Shown in pieces: positions 9,052 through 17,488 of a DNA stretch of 53,297 nucleotides. This DNA is from Bacteroidales bacterium (GTDB lineage Bacteria > Bacteroidota > Bacteroidia > Bacteroidales > VadinHA17). The stretch covers positions 1 to 53,297 of the forward strand of contig JAAZAP010000365.1 of NCBI GenBank assembly GCA_012514255.1, in the 5' to 3' direction. Position 1 is the stretch's first letter, and the number at the start of each line of letters is the position of its first letter. Both the position numbers and the translations under genes were made by a program. The notes below the pieces were generated by a model. It made no database searches. It was not told the origin of the DNA and worked only from the letters and a program-made list of their open reading frames with translations.

Positions 9052-9435
9052 AGTTCAAAATTAAGTCATTTTTGGTAAGAACCATACAGGTTTTAATAAA
9101 TTGGCGGTAACTCATTTATGTGTAGACATTTTGTATATATTTTAAAATTTGGTAGAAACAGTATTTGTTGAAATATTTTACATAATATATTCATATTTTG
9201 CCTCTTAGTAACACATAAGTCACACTTAACCATTTTAAGGTCACTACCTAATTATGTCCTTAGACGCAATCCCTTCAAATCTCACTAGTGACTCAGAAAA
9301 GTGTACCAAAATTAAATAAAACGATTTGAGATGAGTGTTAATTATAAGTGTGGTTTTATACATTAGACTATTTAGGGCAAGCGCTCTTCAAGATAGAAAG
9401 AGGGTAGAAATTCTCCCGATCTTTTTCTGTTTTGT
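9052..9435. other. AT-rich intergenic boundary of the defence island
   Basis: No gene or clear RNA is seen. The 384 bases are AT-rich on the left, and the composition changes to GC-richer coding DNA at the pxpC end (9436). I saw no tRNA end, integrase gene or obvious direct repeat that would mark an integration site. Confidence 0.5.
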
Positions 9436-10410
9436 TTAATGAGGGTCCAACGTTACACGCTGCCTATAGATGTAGATTTGTTGTGCTATTTCAAATGTAG
9501 TCTCTTTGAAACGTATTATTTCCCCCGGCCGCATCTGGGAGAGGAGGGTTAGGTCAGCGGTGATGACATTGGCTATACGGGCATAGCCGCCGGAGGTCTG
9601 ACGGTCGGCCATGAGGATAATGGGCTGACCGTCGCCGGGGATTTGAACCGTGCCCAATGAGATGCCTGCCGAGATGATGTTGGTCATCCCTTCCTTATGC
9701 CTGATTGGCTCGCCGGAGAGCCGATAGCCCATGCGGTCACTCTGGGCAGTGACCGTGTACTCAGTTGACAGGAAACTGCGCAAACCGGCTATTTCAAAAT
9801 AATGTGCCTCGGGTCCAGAGATGATCCTGATTGTCTGCTCATGCTTGTACTCTGGGATGAGGCCTTCTGGGATCTTTTTTAACCTGGGTTTTCCTTTGGC
9901 GTAATCAGTGGACAAGCGGCCGGGAGGGGAGAGGGGATCAAATTCCCCCAGTGGCAGCTCGTCACCGGGCATGAGAGCACGGCCCTGAAATCCTCCTATC
10001 CCTGCCCTAATGTAAGTCGACCGGCTGCCCATAACGGGTGGCACGGCTATTCCGCCGGCAAAAGCGATATATGCCCTGCAGCCGCTCCTCAATCCTCTGA
10101 ACCCTAGCCTGTCGCCGGGCCTGACATCAACCGCGGTGTTCATGGGTATGCCCTGGCCGTTGAGGTGGGGGTCCATGTCGGCGCCGGTGATGGCTATCCA
10201 GGTTGCACCGGTGAACTCAAGCTGCGGACCGGAGATCGTCGCCTCGAGGCATGCATCGCCGGGCTCATTGCCTACAAGCAGGTTGGCAAGCTCGAGGGAG
10301 AAAACATCCATCGCCCCCGAAACAGGCATACCAAACCTCTGGTACCCGTACCTCCCCCTGTCCTGAACAGTGGTAAGCAATCCTGCCGAATGTATTATCA
10401 CCGTCGCCAT
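9436..10410 (-). CDS. pxpC: 5-oxoprolinase subunit C / biotin-dependent carboxyltransferase family (KipA-like)
   Basis: A 324-residue protein of the KipA/PxpC family (carboxyltransferase C/D subdomain 2). It begins with the typical A-G-L-L-T-T-V-Q-D-R-G-R-Y-G-Y-Q, has G-A-M-D near residue 34, and contains R-T-S-G-G-Y-A-R-I-A-N near the C-terminus. With PxpA and PxpB this subunit forms the prokaryotic ATP-dependent 5-oxoprolinase that opens 5-oxoproline to glutamate. The ATG at 10410 is preferred over a TTG six bases upstream and lies 2 nt after the pxpB stop, so the two are co-translated. The protein looks complete. Its partner PxpB is truncated and PxpA is missing nearby, so activity is doubtful. 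Bases 9502-9582 are repeated in diverged form at 23815-23895. Confidence 0.85.
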   Translation of the reverse strand: MATVIIHSAGLLTTVQDRGRYGYQRFGMPVSGAMDVFSLELANLLVGNEPGDACLEATISGPQLEFTGATWIAITGADMDPHLNGQGIPMNTAVDVRPGDRLGFRGLRSGCRAYIAFAGGIAVPPVMGSRSTYIRAGIGGFQGRALMPGDELPLGEFDPLSPPGRLSTDYAKGKPRLKKIPEGLIPEYKHEQTIRIISGPEAHYFEIAGLRSFLSTEYTVTAQSDRMGYRLSGEPIRHKEGMTNIISAGISLGTVQIPGDGQPIILMADRQTSGGYARIANVITADLTLLSQMRPGEIIRFKETTFEIAQQIYIYRQRVTLDPH

Positions 10411-10412
10411 GG

Positions 10413-11066
10413 TCAATCCTTCGGGGTTCGTCTGACCTGGTAAGTGCCCTCAGCCACCGCGGCGGCTATCCGCTCATACTCTTCCTCATCTACTGAGAAA
10501 AACCGGATGTAATCGCCGGCCTTGAAGAGGAATTCTGGCTTGCTGTCGGGATTGAACAGCCGTAGCGGCGTGCGTCCTATCAGCTGCCATCCTCCCGGGC
10601 TCTCCATGGGGTAGATGCCTGTCTGCTCGCCGGCGATGCCCACAGAGCCGGCAGGGATCTTCAGCCTGGGCGTCTCCTGGCGCGGGGTGGCAATACGTTT
10701 GTCCATCCCCCCGAGGTAACAGAAGCCGGGGGTGAAGCCTAGCATGTACACGAGGCAGTCGGCGGAGGTGTGGATGGTGATCACATCGCGGGCGGCGAGG
10801 CGGTTATGTTCGGCAACATGTTGCAGGTCGGGACCCGCCTCGCCGCCGTAGAGGACCGGGACGTGGACGACCGTGGGGGCGGGCAGGAGGATGGCCGCGG
10901 GGTCGGCGGCACAGGCGCGGAGGGTCTCCAGCAGGCGCCGGTAGCCGATTCTTGCCGGGTCATAACAGACCATCAGTTCGTTGTACGAAGGGATGAAGTC
11001 GGTGACGCCCGGGATGTTCTCCTCCTCGAGCCTCGCCAGCAGCTTCCTGATGACCCTGCGGATCAT
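10413..11066 (-). CDS. pxpB: 5-oxoprolinase subunit B (KipI-like), N-terminally truncated
   Basis: 217 residues of the allophanate hydrolase subunit 1/KipI family. The first residues, leading to I-P-G-V and Y-x-x-L-M-V-x-Y-D-P, match the family from about residue 25 onwards. The usual beginning with G-D-x-A-L-L-V-x-F-G is absent, and no homologous continuation is seen in any frame upstream before an in-frame TGA 24-30 nt above the ATG. G-F-T-P-G-F-x-Y-L-G and S-P-G-G-W-x-L-I-G-R-T are present, so the core is intact. The gene lies directly before pxpC. The 5' loss suggests a deletion or insertion end at about 11067, next to the riboswitch of the divergent nrdD gene. It could still be translated from the ATG at 11066. 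Confidence 0.75.
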   Translation of the reverse strand: MIRRVIRKLLARLEEENIPGVTDFIPSYNELMVCYDPARIGYRRLLETLRACAADPAAILLPAPTVVHVPVLYGGEAGPDLQHVAEHNRLAARDVITIHTSADCLVYMLGFTPGFCYLGGMDKRIATPRQETPRLKIPAGSVGIAGEQTGIYPMESPGGWQLIGRTPLRLFNPDSKPEFLFKAGDYIRFFSVDEEEYERIAAAVAEGTYQVRRTPKD

Positions 11067-11188
11067 CAGAACGGAGTGATGCGGCAGGTGTCATGTGCTG
11101 TATGCCTGGTTCCTGGTCCATGAACTGACTGTTGAAAACTCAGGGCATATCTTGATAAGTAAATGTGTTACTCCCGTGACATTATACT

Positions 11189-11196
11189 TAGTTTTG
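11189..11196 (+). promoter_or_regulatory. Bacteroidota-type -7 promoter element for nrdDG
   Basis: TAGTTTTG matches the Bacteroidota -7 consensus TAnnTTTG and lies just before the start of the riboswitch fold. A weak -33-like TGTG is about 21 nt upstream. Transcription would begin near 11203, at the first bases of the aptamer. Confidence 0.4.
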
Positions 11197-11202
11197 TTCT
11201 GC

Positions 11203-11400
11203 TATCGGTTCTTGACAGATTAATAGGGAATCCGGTGTGAATCCGGAGCTATCCCCGTAGCTGTAAGTCCTATTTCAGAGTTCAATCATACAGCCACTTT
11301 TCTTTATTGAATGGGAAGGCGGTTGAAACGGGACAAGCCAGAAGACCTGCCGGTGCAAAGTTTCGTAGCTTTCGGGTGAAAGGCGATTGATTCTCTGCCC
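11203..11400 (+). ncRNA. cobalamin riboswitch controlling nrdD-nrdG
   Basis: The core has the cobalamin aptamer signatures in order: GGGAA-tcc-GGTG-tGAATCCGG (from 11226), CCCCGTAGCTGTAA (11254-11267), and the B12 box GCCAGAAGACCTGCC (11337-11351). After the box comes a hairpin CTTTC-GGGT-GAAAG (within 11364-11385) that occurs in the identical sequence context in the second cobalamin riboswitch of this window. It is read in the direction of nrdD, which starts 66 nt after its end. With B12 bound it should lower expression of the B12-independent ribonucleotide reductase. The aptamer identification is firm, while the mechanism (translation or termination) is not resolved. Confidence 0.93.
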
Positions 11401-11466
11401 CTGGCAGTCCTTCAATTTCAGAATCCCGCTGGTTACCATTTTTGTCAACAATTAAACTATATTGAT

Positions 11467-13659
11467 ATGAATGGCAGACAAAATGCAATCCGGCAGATCA
11501 TCAAACGTAACGGCGATCTCGTTGATTTTAATCCTCAGAAAATTGAGCATGCAATCTTTAAGGCAATGCGGGCTGTAGGTGCCCCTGACCGGAAGAAAGC
11601 AGCCGGATTATCTGCGGAAGTAGTCGAACAGCTCGAAGCAGATGCAGGGGAAAACCCATCCGTTGAACAGGTGCAGGACATCGTGGAAAAAAAACTGTTT
11701 GACTCAGGCGATTTCAACCTGCTGAAGGCTTATATCCTTTACCGCAAACAACGGGAACTTGTACGTAATACAAAGGACATATTCTCAAACATCGAGGTGG
11801 TTGATGATTACCTTTCACTTAAAGACTGGCGTGTGAAGGAGAGCGCCAACTCATCATACTCCCTGCAGGGACTCAATCAGCACATCTCAACCGTCATTAC
11901 CTCTCAGTACTGGCTGAATAAACTGTACCCTGAAAACATAGCATCGATGCACCGCCAGGGATATTTCCATATTCATGACCTCGGATTCCTGAGTGTCTAT
12001 TGCGTAGGATGGGACCTGCGTGACCTGCTTGTCTCCGGCTTCAGGGGCGTCACAGGAAAGACCCAGACCAGGCCTGCAAAACATTTCAGGACCGCCCTCG
12101 GACAGATTGTCAATTTCTTTTATACTATGCAGGGCGAAGCCGCCGGCGCCCAGGCATTCTCCAACTTCGATACGCTGCTGGCGCCATTCATCAGGTTTGA
12201 TAACCTCAGTTATGCGCAGGTAAAACAGTCGCTGCAGGAGTTCCTTTATAATATGAATATACCTACGAGGGTGGGATTCCAGACTCCTTTTACCAACGTG
12301 ACACTTGACCTTGTTGTGCCTGATTTTCTGAAAGATGAGCCGGTGGTATACGGTGGAGGCTTGCATGAGACGGTTTATGGTCATTACCAACGTGAAGTCA
12401 ACCTGTTCAATAAGGCATTTGCCGAATTGATGAGCGAGGGCGACGCTACGGGAACACCCTTCTCATTTCCTATACCCACATATAACATCACGAAGGATTT
12501 CGACTGGGACAACCCTGATTATGAGCCGATATGGGATATGACATCAAAGTACGGCATACCCTATTTCTCAAACTTTGTGAATTCAGACCTCAGTCCTGAT
12601 GATGTGAGGAGCATGTGCTGCCGGTTGCGTCTTGATAAGCGCGAGCTTAACAGGAGGGGAGGAGGGCTTTTTGCCTCCAACCCGCTGACCGGTTCTGTGG
12701 GGGTGGTGACAATCAACCTGCCGAAACTCGGTTATGAGGCTTCGTCAGAGGAGCAATTGCTGCAGCGGTTGAGGAACCTGATGGAACTGGCAAAATCAAG
12801 CCTTGAGATAAAGCGCAAGACAATAGAACTATATACTGAAAAAGGGTTATACCCTTATTCAAAGTATTATCTGCGTGACATCCACAGCAGGCATAACTGT
12901 TACTGGAAGAACCACTTTTCAACAATCGGAATTGTAGGGATGAACGAGTGCTGCCTCAACTTCCTCGGTGTGGGTATTTCGGATAATGAAGGAAAGGAAT
13001 TCGCAATAAGGGTGCTGAATTACATGAGGGATGTTCTCGCGGAATTCCAGGAAGAGACCTGCAACATCTACAACCTCGAGGCCACCCCGGCAGAAAGCAC
13101 AGCATATCGCTTTGCGAGGATAGACACAATGCAGTACGGGGACCTGATCACTGCCAACCAGGAAGATTATCTGAAAGGAGCACAGCCCTATTATACAAAC
13201 TCAACCCATCTTCCCGTAAGCTACAGTGATGATATCTTCAGGGTGCTCACCCACCAGGATGAATTGCAGACTCTGTACACCGGGGGTACCGTATTGCATA
13301 TCTTTACCGGGGAGAAGGCCATTCCGGCAGCATCAGTGAAGAGTATCGTTAAGAAGATTGCCGGGAGGTTCAGGCTGCCCTATTTTACTCTTTCACCCAC
13401 CTTCAGCATCTGCCCGTCACACGGCTATATCAATGGCGAACACTTTGAATGCCCGGAATGCGGAAGCACATGCGAGGTTTTCAGCAGGATTGTCGGTTAT
13501 CTCAGGCCGGTAAGTCAGTGGAATGAAGGAAAGAAAAAGGAGTACAGAGACCGGAAACTGTTCCGGGTTGATCCAGGGAATGAAAAAAACAGGCTTCCCC
13601 GTCAGGATGAAAATACAGTGCCGGTTGCAACAACAGAGGAGGACCCCGGGTTAAAATAA
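11467..13659 (+). CDS. nrdD: anaerobic (class III) ribonucleoside-triphosphate reductase
   Basis: A 730-residue glycyl-radical enzyme that reduces ribonucleotides to deoxyribonucleotides without oxygen or B12. Residues 7-100 form an ATP-cone allosteric domain. The catalytic barrel follows, with M-H-R-Q-G-Y-F-H-I-H-D-L near 160. The C-terminus has the zinc-binding cysteines C-P-S-H-G ... C-P-E-C-G-S-T-C and the glycyl-radical loop R-I-V-G-Y-L with Gly at about 677. It follows a cobalamin riboswitch and is 8 nt ahead of its activase gene. This suggests that the organism has another, B12-dependent reductase (class II NrdJ) elsewhere and lowers this one when B12 is plentiful. The family assignment is certain. 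Confidence 0.97.
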   Translation: MNGRQNAIRQIIKRNGDLVDFNPQKIEHAIFKAMRAVGAPDRKKAAGLSAEVVEQLEADAGENPSVEQVQDIVEKKLFDSGDFNLLKAYILYRKQRELVRNTKDIFSNIEVVDDYLSLKDWRVKESANSSYSLQGLNQHISTVITSQYWLNKLYPENIASMHRQGYFHIHDLGFLSVYCVGWDLRDLLVSGFRGVTGKTQTRPAKHFRTALGQIVNFFYTMQGEAAGAQAFSNFDTLLAPFIRFDNLSYAQVKQSLQEFLYNMNIPTRVGFQTPFTNVTLDLVVPDFLKDEPVVYGGGLHETVYGHYQREVNLFNKAFAELMSEGDATGTPFSFPIPTYNITKDFDWDNPDYEPIWDMTSKYGIPYFSNFVNSDLSPDDVRSMCCRLRLDKRELNRRGGGLFASNPLTGSVGVVTINLPKLGYEASSEEQLLQRLRNLMELAKSSLEIKRKTIELYTEKGLYPYSKYYLRDIHSRHNCYWKNHFSTIGIVGMNECCLNFLGVGISDNEGKEFAIRVLNYMRDVLAEFQEETCNIYNLEATPAESTAYRFARIDTMQYGDLITANQEDYLKGAQPYYTNSTHLPVSYSDDIFRVLTHQDELQTLYTGGTVLHIFTGEKAIPAASVKSIVKKIAGRFRLPYFTLSPTFSICPSHGYINGEHFECPECGSTCEVFSRIVGYLRPVSQWNEGKKKEYRDRKLFRVDPGNEKNRLPRQDENTVPVATTEEDPGLK

Positions 13660-13667
13660 CAAAAGCG

Positions 13668-14297
13668 ATGCGTATTGGTGGTGTAGAACACGACAGCCTG
13701 ATAGACTGGGAAGGGAAAGTTGTTTCAGTGATTTTTACGCAAGGGTGTAATTTCCGGTGCGGTTACTGCCATAATCCTTCCCTGGTACTGCCGGATCTTA
13801 TCCGCAAAACGGGGGAGATATCCGTGGAAGATGTGTTTACGGCTCTTGATGAGCGGAAGGGCTGGATTGACGGGGTTGTTGTTACCGGCGGGGAGCCGAC
13901 AATTCATGCTGACCTGCCTGGTTTCCTTGCCCGGCTTAAAGCAATGGGACTGCTCATTAAGCTTGATACCAACGGAACCAATCCTGCAATGTTAAAGTAC
14001 TTGACAGGGAACAGGCTTGTAGATTTTGTGGCAATGGATATCAAGACTGTTATTGAAGATCACATGTATTCGGAAATCACGGGTTGCCCAGGTAAAGGTA
14101 TTACGTCACTGATCAGGGAATCAGTTGAGGTGCTGAGATCATCGGGTACTGCGTATCAGTTCCGGACCACTGTCATTCCCGGCTTTCACACAGACGAAAT
14201 TCTCAGCCGGCTTGAGATGGAATTTGGGTCAGGGTCTTACCTGAAATTACCTTTCAGAGAGGGTGAAAACGTCGGAAGTATCTTAATTTCACCATAA
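13668..14297 (+). CDS. nrdG: anaerobic ribonucleotide reductase activating protein (radical SAM)
   Basis: A 209-residue radical SAM enzyme with the cluster motif C27-N-F-R-C31-G-Y-C34 and the SAM-binding T-G-G-E-P-T near residues 74-79. It installs the glycyl radical on NrdD using S-adenosylmethionine and a [4Fe-4S] cluster. It starts 8 nt after the nrdD stop, so the two are one transcript under the upstream cobalamin riboswitch. It appears full length. Confidence 0.95.
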   Translation: MRIGGVEHDSLIDWEGKVVSVIFTQGCNFRCGYCHNPSLVLPDLIRKTGEISVEDVFTALDERKGWIDGVVVTGGEPTIHADLPGFLARLKAMGLLIKLDTNGTNPAMLKYLTGNRLVDFVAMDIKTVIEDHMYSEITGCPGKGITSLIRESVEVLRSSGTAYQFRTTVIPGFHTDEILSRLEMEFGSGSYLKLPFREGENVGSILISP

Positions 14298-14301
14298 GAT
14301 T

Positions 14302-14382
14302 ATGAATAAAGCATTTGAAGTCATGAATCCGGACTATGTACTGAGTCCGTTCACGGATATGATGTGAAAGCACTATATAGAG
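14302..14382 (+). pseudogene. 5' remnant of a DUF2264-like gene
   Basis: An ATG at 14302 opens a 21-codon frame (M-N-K-A-F-E-V-M-N-P, then Y-V-L-S-P-F-T-D-M-M) that ends in TGA at 14365-14367. The same frame continues K-H-Y-I-E before a TAA. The pattern N-P-x-Y-x-L-S-P-F-T-x-M-x-(R)-K-H-(Y/W) looks like the start of a DUF2264 family protein, with the Arg codon turned into TGA and everything after about 27 codons lost. The remaining bases up to 14515 show nothing I recognise. The identification is by memory of the family and is tentative. Confidence 0.35.
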
Positions 14383-14514
14383 TAATGATCATACTGGCAC
14401 AGACGCTGCTTTTTCTTACACTCTGAACGGTTTCCCCCGGGGTGTTACCGGTTACCTGGTTCCTGTTACCTGCCTGACAGCGTCCTGTTCATTCCGGTTT
14501 CAGGAGTCTGAAAA

Positions 14515-15087
14515 TCAGGTCTGGTCAGGGAATGGCCGTTGGAGATAACCCCTGTTCATTTTTTCAAGCATAACAATTCCCCCGAACGGGATTTTCCTGC
14601 CAAACACAGAATCGGCTTTTTCCAGTCCCAGGCAAACGAGCATAGCCCTCATCAGCCCGGCATGCGTTACAACCAGGATTCTCTTTCCCCTGCCCTCAAT
14701 TTCCTGCAGGAATGACCCGGCACGCTCCTGCAGGTCTGTGAATGATTCGCCCCCGGGGCAACGCCGGGTTGTATAGGATGAAAACCACCTCTTCCCTTCC
14801 GGCGAAGTAAAAATATCGTCCCATCTGACCCCTTCCCAGTGGCCGAAATTCATCTCCATAAGCCTGCTGTCAGTCAATACCTTGCTGCTGAAATGCCCGG
14901 CCAGGCGAATGCACCGCCTCAGAGGGCTGCTGTATACAAGATCGAAATTCAGCCCGCTCAATTGTGAGACGATTGCCGGATACTCTGTTTCAAAGCCGGG
15001 CGCCACTTCTGTATCTGTCTGCCCGTAACAGATTCCTTCAGACATTGCAGTCCGTGTATGCCTTACCAGGCAGAGGAATTCATCCAT
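14515..15087 (-). CDS. cobC: alpha-ribazole phosphatase, histidine phosphatase family
   Basis: A 190-residue histidine phosphatase with L-V-R-H-T near residues 7-11 (the catalytic R-H), the CobC-like C-Y-G-Q-T-D, and a second histidine in T-H-A-G-L-M near residue 141. In cobalamin salvage it removes phosphate from alpha-ribazole phosphate or adenosylcobalamin phosphate. It is the last gene of the B12 operon and overlaps the end of cobS by 25 bases. The fit to the pathway rests on operon context, since the phosphatase superfamily is broad. Confidence 0.88.
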   Translation of the reverse strand: MDEFLCLVRHTRTAMSEGICYGQTDTEVAPGFETEYPAIVSQLSGLNFDLVYSSPLRRCIRLAGHFSSKVLTDSRLMEMNFGHWEGVRWDDIFTSPEGKRWFSSYTTRRCPGGESFTDLQERAGSFLQEIEGRGKRILVVTHAGLMRAMLVCLGLEKADSVFGRKIPFGGIVMLEKMNRGYLQRPFPDQT

Positions 15088-15851
15088 GACGGCGGGCCGG
15101 CGGTTAATAAGATGTAAAAAATAAGTTCAGTAATCTGCTGCACTGCACCAAGCGTGTCGCCAGTGAAGCCTCCTATCCTTCTGTGAAGGTAATGACGGAA
15201 CGCCGCAAGAAAAATCAGGGCCAGGGCTATATAAAGGATTACGAATCTGTAATTGAACATTATCAGGGGAATAAAGCCGCTGACTATTATTATACCAAGT
15301 GATTTCAGGCCGATGCCATGTCTCGAAAAGAAGGCTTTGCCGTCATTTTCACGTGCGTAAGAAGAGGTTTTGACCATCAGGACCAGGAAAACCCTGCTTG
15401 AGCAACCGGCTGAAATCAGCACTGCGGGAAGTTTACCCTCAGGAATGGTGATCAGGGCAGCGATTTTCAGGGCAAAGAGAAGAATAAGGGCAATTGTTCC
15501 GAAAGTACCGATACAGCTGTCTCTCATTATCTCCAGTATCCTTTCCCTGGTATATCCGCCACCGAATCCGTCGACAAAGTCAGCAAGTCCGTCTTCATGA
15601 AAGGCGCCGGTAAGCAGGACAGAGGCCGCCAGGGCCAGTATCACGGCAACCGGTACCGGCATTGCGAGCAGAGCCAACCACAGTATGCCTGCCGTAATTG
15701 CTGCAACGATCAGTCCGGTAAGAGGATAGTACCTAAGCGCCTTGCACATTATTTCTTCCGAATACACCAGGTTGCGAGGACACGGAATCCGTGTAAAGAA
15801 CATCAGTGCATTGAGGAAAAGGTTCAGCTCTCTTTTAAGTGCCTTCTTCAT
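15063..15851 (-). CDS. cobS: adenosylcobinamide-GDP ribazoletransferase (cobalamin synthase)
   Basis: A 262-residue integral membrane enzyme that joins adenosylcobinamide-GDP and alpha-ribazole to make cobalamin. It shows F-F-T-R-I-P near residue 19, G-A-F-H-E-D-G-L-A-D-F-V-D-G-F-G-G near 83-99 (the conserved acidic active-site region), and several hydrophobic segments. It starts 8 nt after cobT and its end overlaps the start of cobC. The length is typical. Confidence 0.95.
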   Translation of the reverse strand: MKKALKRELNLFLNALMFFTRIPCPRNLVYSEEIMCKALRYYPLTGLIVAAITAGILWLALLAMPVPVAVILALAASVLLTGAFHEDGLADFVDGFGGGYTRERILEIMRDSCIGTFGTIALILLFALKIAALITIPEGKLPAVLISAGCSSRVFLVLMVKTSSYARENDGKAFFSRHGIGLKSLGIIIVSGFIPLIMFNYRFVILYIALALIFLAAFRHYLHRRIGGFTGDTLGAVQQITELIFYILLTAGPPSWMNSSAW

Positions 15852-15859
15852 AGCCTCTG

Positions 15860-16867
15860 TCAGTTCACAGCTTCTGAGACTGAAGCGCTTTCAAAGCTCG
15901 CCATCTCATTCAGGAATAATACGGCTGAATGTATCAGCGGATAGGCTATTGCAGCTCCGGTTCCTTCTCCGAGTCTCATGCCGAGTCTGAGAAGCGGGTC
16001 TCCCTTAAGGTATTCAATCATCGGTGCATGGCCTGTTTCGTCAGAAACATGGCTGAAGATGATATTGTCCGGTATATCAGACTGCATAGCATGTGCAGCG
16101 AGGAATGCAGATGTGGCAATGTAGCCGTCAGCGATGATAAGCATGTTTTGTTTTTTTGCCTCGAGAACGGCTCCGCATATCATTGCTATCTCAAATCCGC
16201 CGAAGGTTGCCAGGATTTCCTCCGGTGACACCGGATCATATTTTTCGTTGACGGTTTTGAGGATCCTCTTTTTCCGCTGTAATCCTTCGTCACTCATCCC
16301 TGCTCCACGTCCGACGCATCGGGAAAGAGGAAGGCCGGTGAAACGGTGATGAAGAAGAGAGGCCGACGAGCTGTTTCCTATACCCATCTCGCCGAAACCT
16401 ATAATATTGCATCCTGCGGTTGCTTCCATCCGGACTATCTCCCTTCCGGCATCAAGGGCCTCACGACACTCCCTCAGGCTCATGGCAGGTTCCTTCAGCA
16501 TGTTTCCTGTCCCCCCGCCAATCCGTGCATCGATTAGTCCGGGCATACCGGCTGTCATGCCGGCTACTCCCGCGTCAACCACTCTCAGGGCGATTCCGTT
16601 CTGCCTGGTAAAGACGTTTATGGCAGCTCCGCCGTTGAGAATGTTTATTACCATTTGTTTTGTGACTTCGGGAGGATACGGGCTCACTCCGGCTTCCGCT
16701 ATCCCGTGGTCAGCCGCGAAAACGATTATCGTTGGGTTGCGTAGTTCCGGGGTAAGGGTCCCCTGTACAAGCCCTGCCCTGAGTGCGGTTTTTTCCAGCT
16801 TACCCAATGACCCCGGAGGCTTGGTGCGGGTGTTTATCCTCTTGGTCAGTTCCTTCCTGAGGTCCAT
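15860..16867 (-). CDS. cobT: nicotinate-nucleotide--dimethylbenzimidazole phosphoribosyltransferase
   Basis: A 335-residue enzyme that activates the lower ligand by forming alpha-ribazole 5'-phosphate from 5,6-dimethylbenzimidazole and nicotinate mononucleotide. Visible family marks are K-P-P-G-S-L-G-x-L-E near residues 17-26, F-A-A-D-H-G-I near 51-57, G-F-G-E-M-G-I-G-N near 162, and the C-terminal R-L-G-E-G-T-G-A-A with the catalytic Glu. It lies 99 nt after cobU and just before cobS in the B12 operon. The length is typical. Confidence 0.96.
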   Translation of the reverse strand: MDLRKELTKRINTRTKPPGSLGKLEKTALRAGLVQGTLTPELRNPTIIVFAADHGIAEAGVSPYPPEVTKQMVINILNGGAAINVFTRQNGIALRVVDAGVAGMTAGMPGLIDARIGGGTGNMLKEPAMSLRECREALDAGREIVRMEATAGCNIIGFGEMGIGNSSSASLLHHRFTGLPLSRCVGRGAGMSDEGLQRKKRILKTVNEKYDPVSPEEILATFGGFEIAMICGAVLEAKKQNMLIIADGYIATSAFLAAHAMQSDIPDNIIFSHVSDETGHAPMIEYLKGDPLLRLGMRLGEGTGAAIAYPLIHSAVLFLNEMASFESASVSEAVN

Positions 16868-16966
16868 TTTTTCATCAGATTAATCATATAATGTTATATT
16901 TTCCCAATGGAGCTTACAAGAATTCAACAACCAGCTTCCAGGGGGCAATTTTTATTCATCTGTGGC

Positions 16967-17479
16967 TCACTTTAATTTCACCGGTATTCCGGAAACCATC
17001 AGGTATACTTCCGTGGCTGACCGGGCAATATACTGATTTACCAAACCCTGCAGATCGGTGAAATGCCTCGCCGGCTCGGTTTGGGCATGGACACCCATTC
17101 CAATCTCATTGGTTACAACAATGAGCCTGAAGTTCCGTGCAATGAACCTGTTCCACTCACCGGTGGCCCACTCCAGTGATACGTCAGGGTCATACCCGTT
17201 ATCGGAAAAGATATTTGTCAGCCAGAGTGTGATGCAATCAAGGACAACGGTTTTGCCGGTAAAATCAGGCCTGCTGATATATAATTCCTCTTCCACCGTT
17301 CGCCAGGCATCACCTCTGTCAGCCTGGTGCCTGGATATCCTCTTCTCAAAATCCTCGTCCCACCGCCTTGCAGTAGCAAGGTAAACCGGTTCGTCCGAAT
17401 AACCCAGGGCCAGTTGCCGGGCATAATTGCTTTTACCGGACCGTTGTCCGCCTGTAATCAAAATTATTTCAGCATTCAT
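16967..17479 (-). CDS. cobU: bifunctional adenosylcobinamide kinase/guanylyltransferase
   Basis: A 170-residue P-loop enzyme with G-G-Q-R-S-G-K-S near residues 9-16 and N-E-I-G-M-G-V near 124-130, both diagnostic of CobU/CobP. It phosphorylates adenosylcobinamide and then attaches GMP, giving the substrate for CobS. It starts 9 nt after btuD, linking uptake directly to salvage. The length is normal for the family. Confidence 0.95.
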   Translation of the reverse strand: MNAEIILITGGQRSGKSNYARQLALGYSDEPVYLATARRWDEDFEKRISRHQADRGDAWRTVEEELYISRPDFTGKTVVLDCITLWLTNIFSDNGYDPDVSLEWATGEWNRFIARNFRLIVVTNEIGMGVHAQTEPARHFTDLQGLVNQYIARSATEVYLMVSGIPVKLK

Positions 17480-17488
17480 GGTTTGTTG

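Noticed and set aside
11067..11160. Missing first part of PxpB hidden in another frame
   Set aside because: No frame upstream of 11066 gives the G-D-x-A-L-L-V-x-F-G start, so the truncation appears real.
11282..11488. A 68-codon minus-strand frame
   Set aside because: It lies inside the cobalamin riboswitch and the start of nrdD; the RNA explains the sequence.
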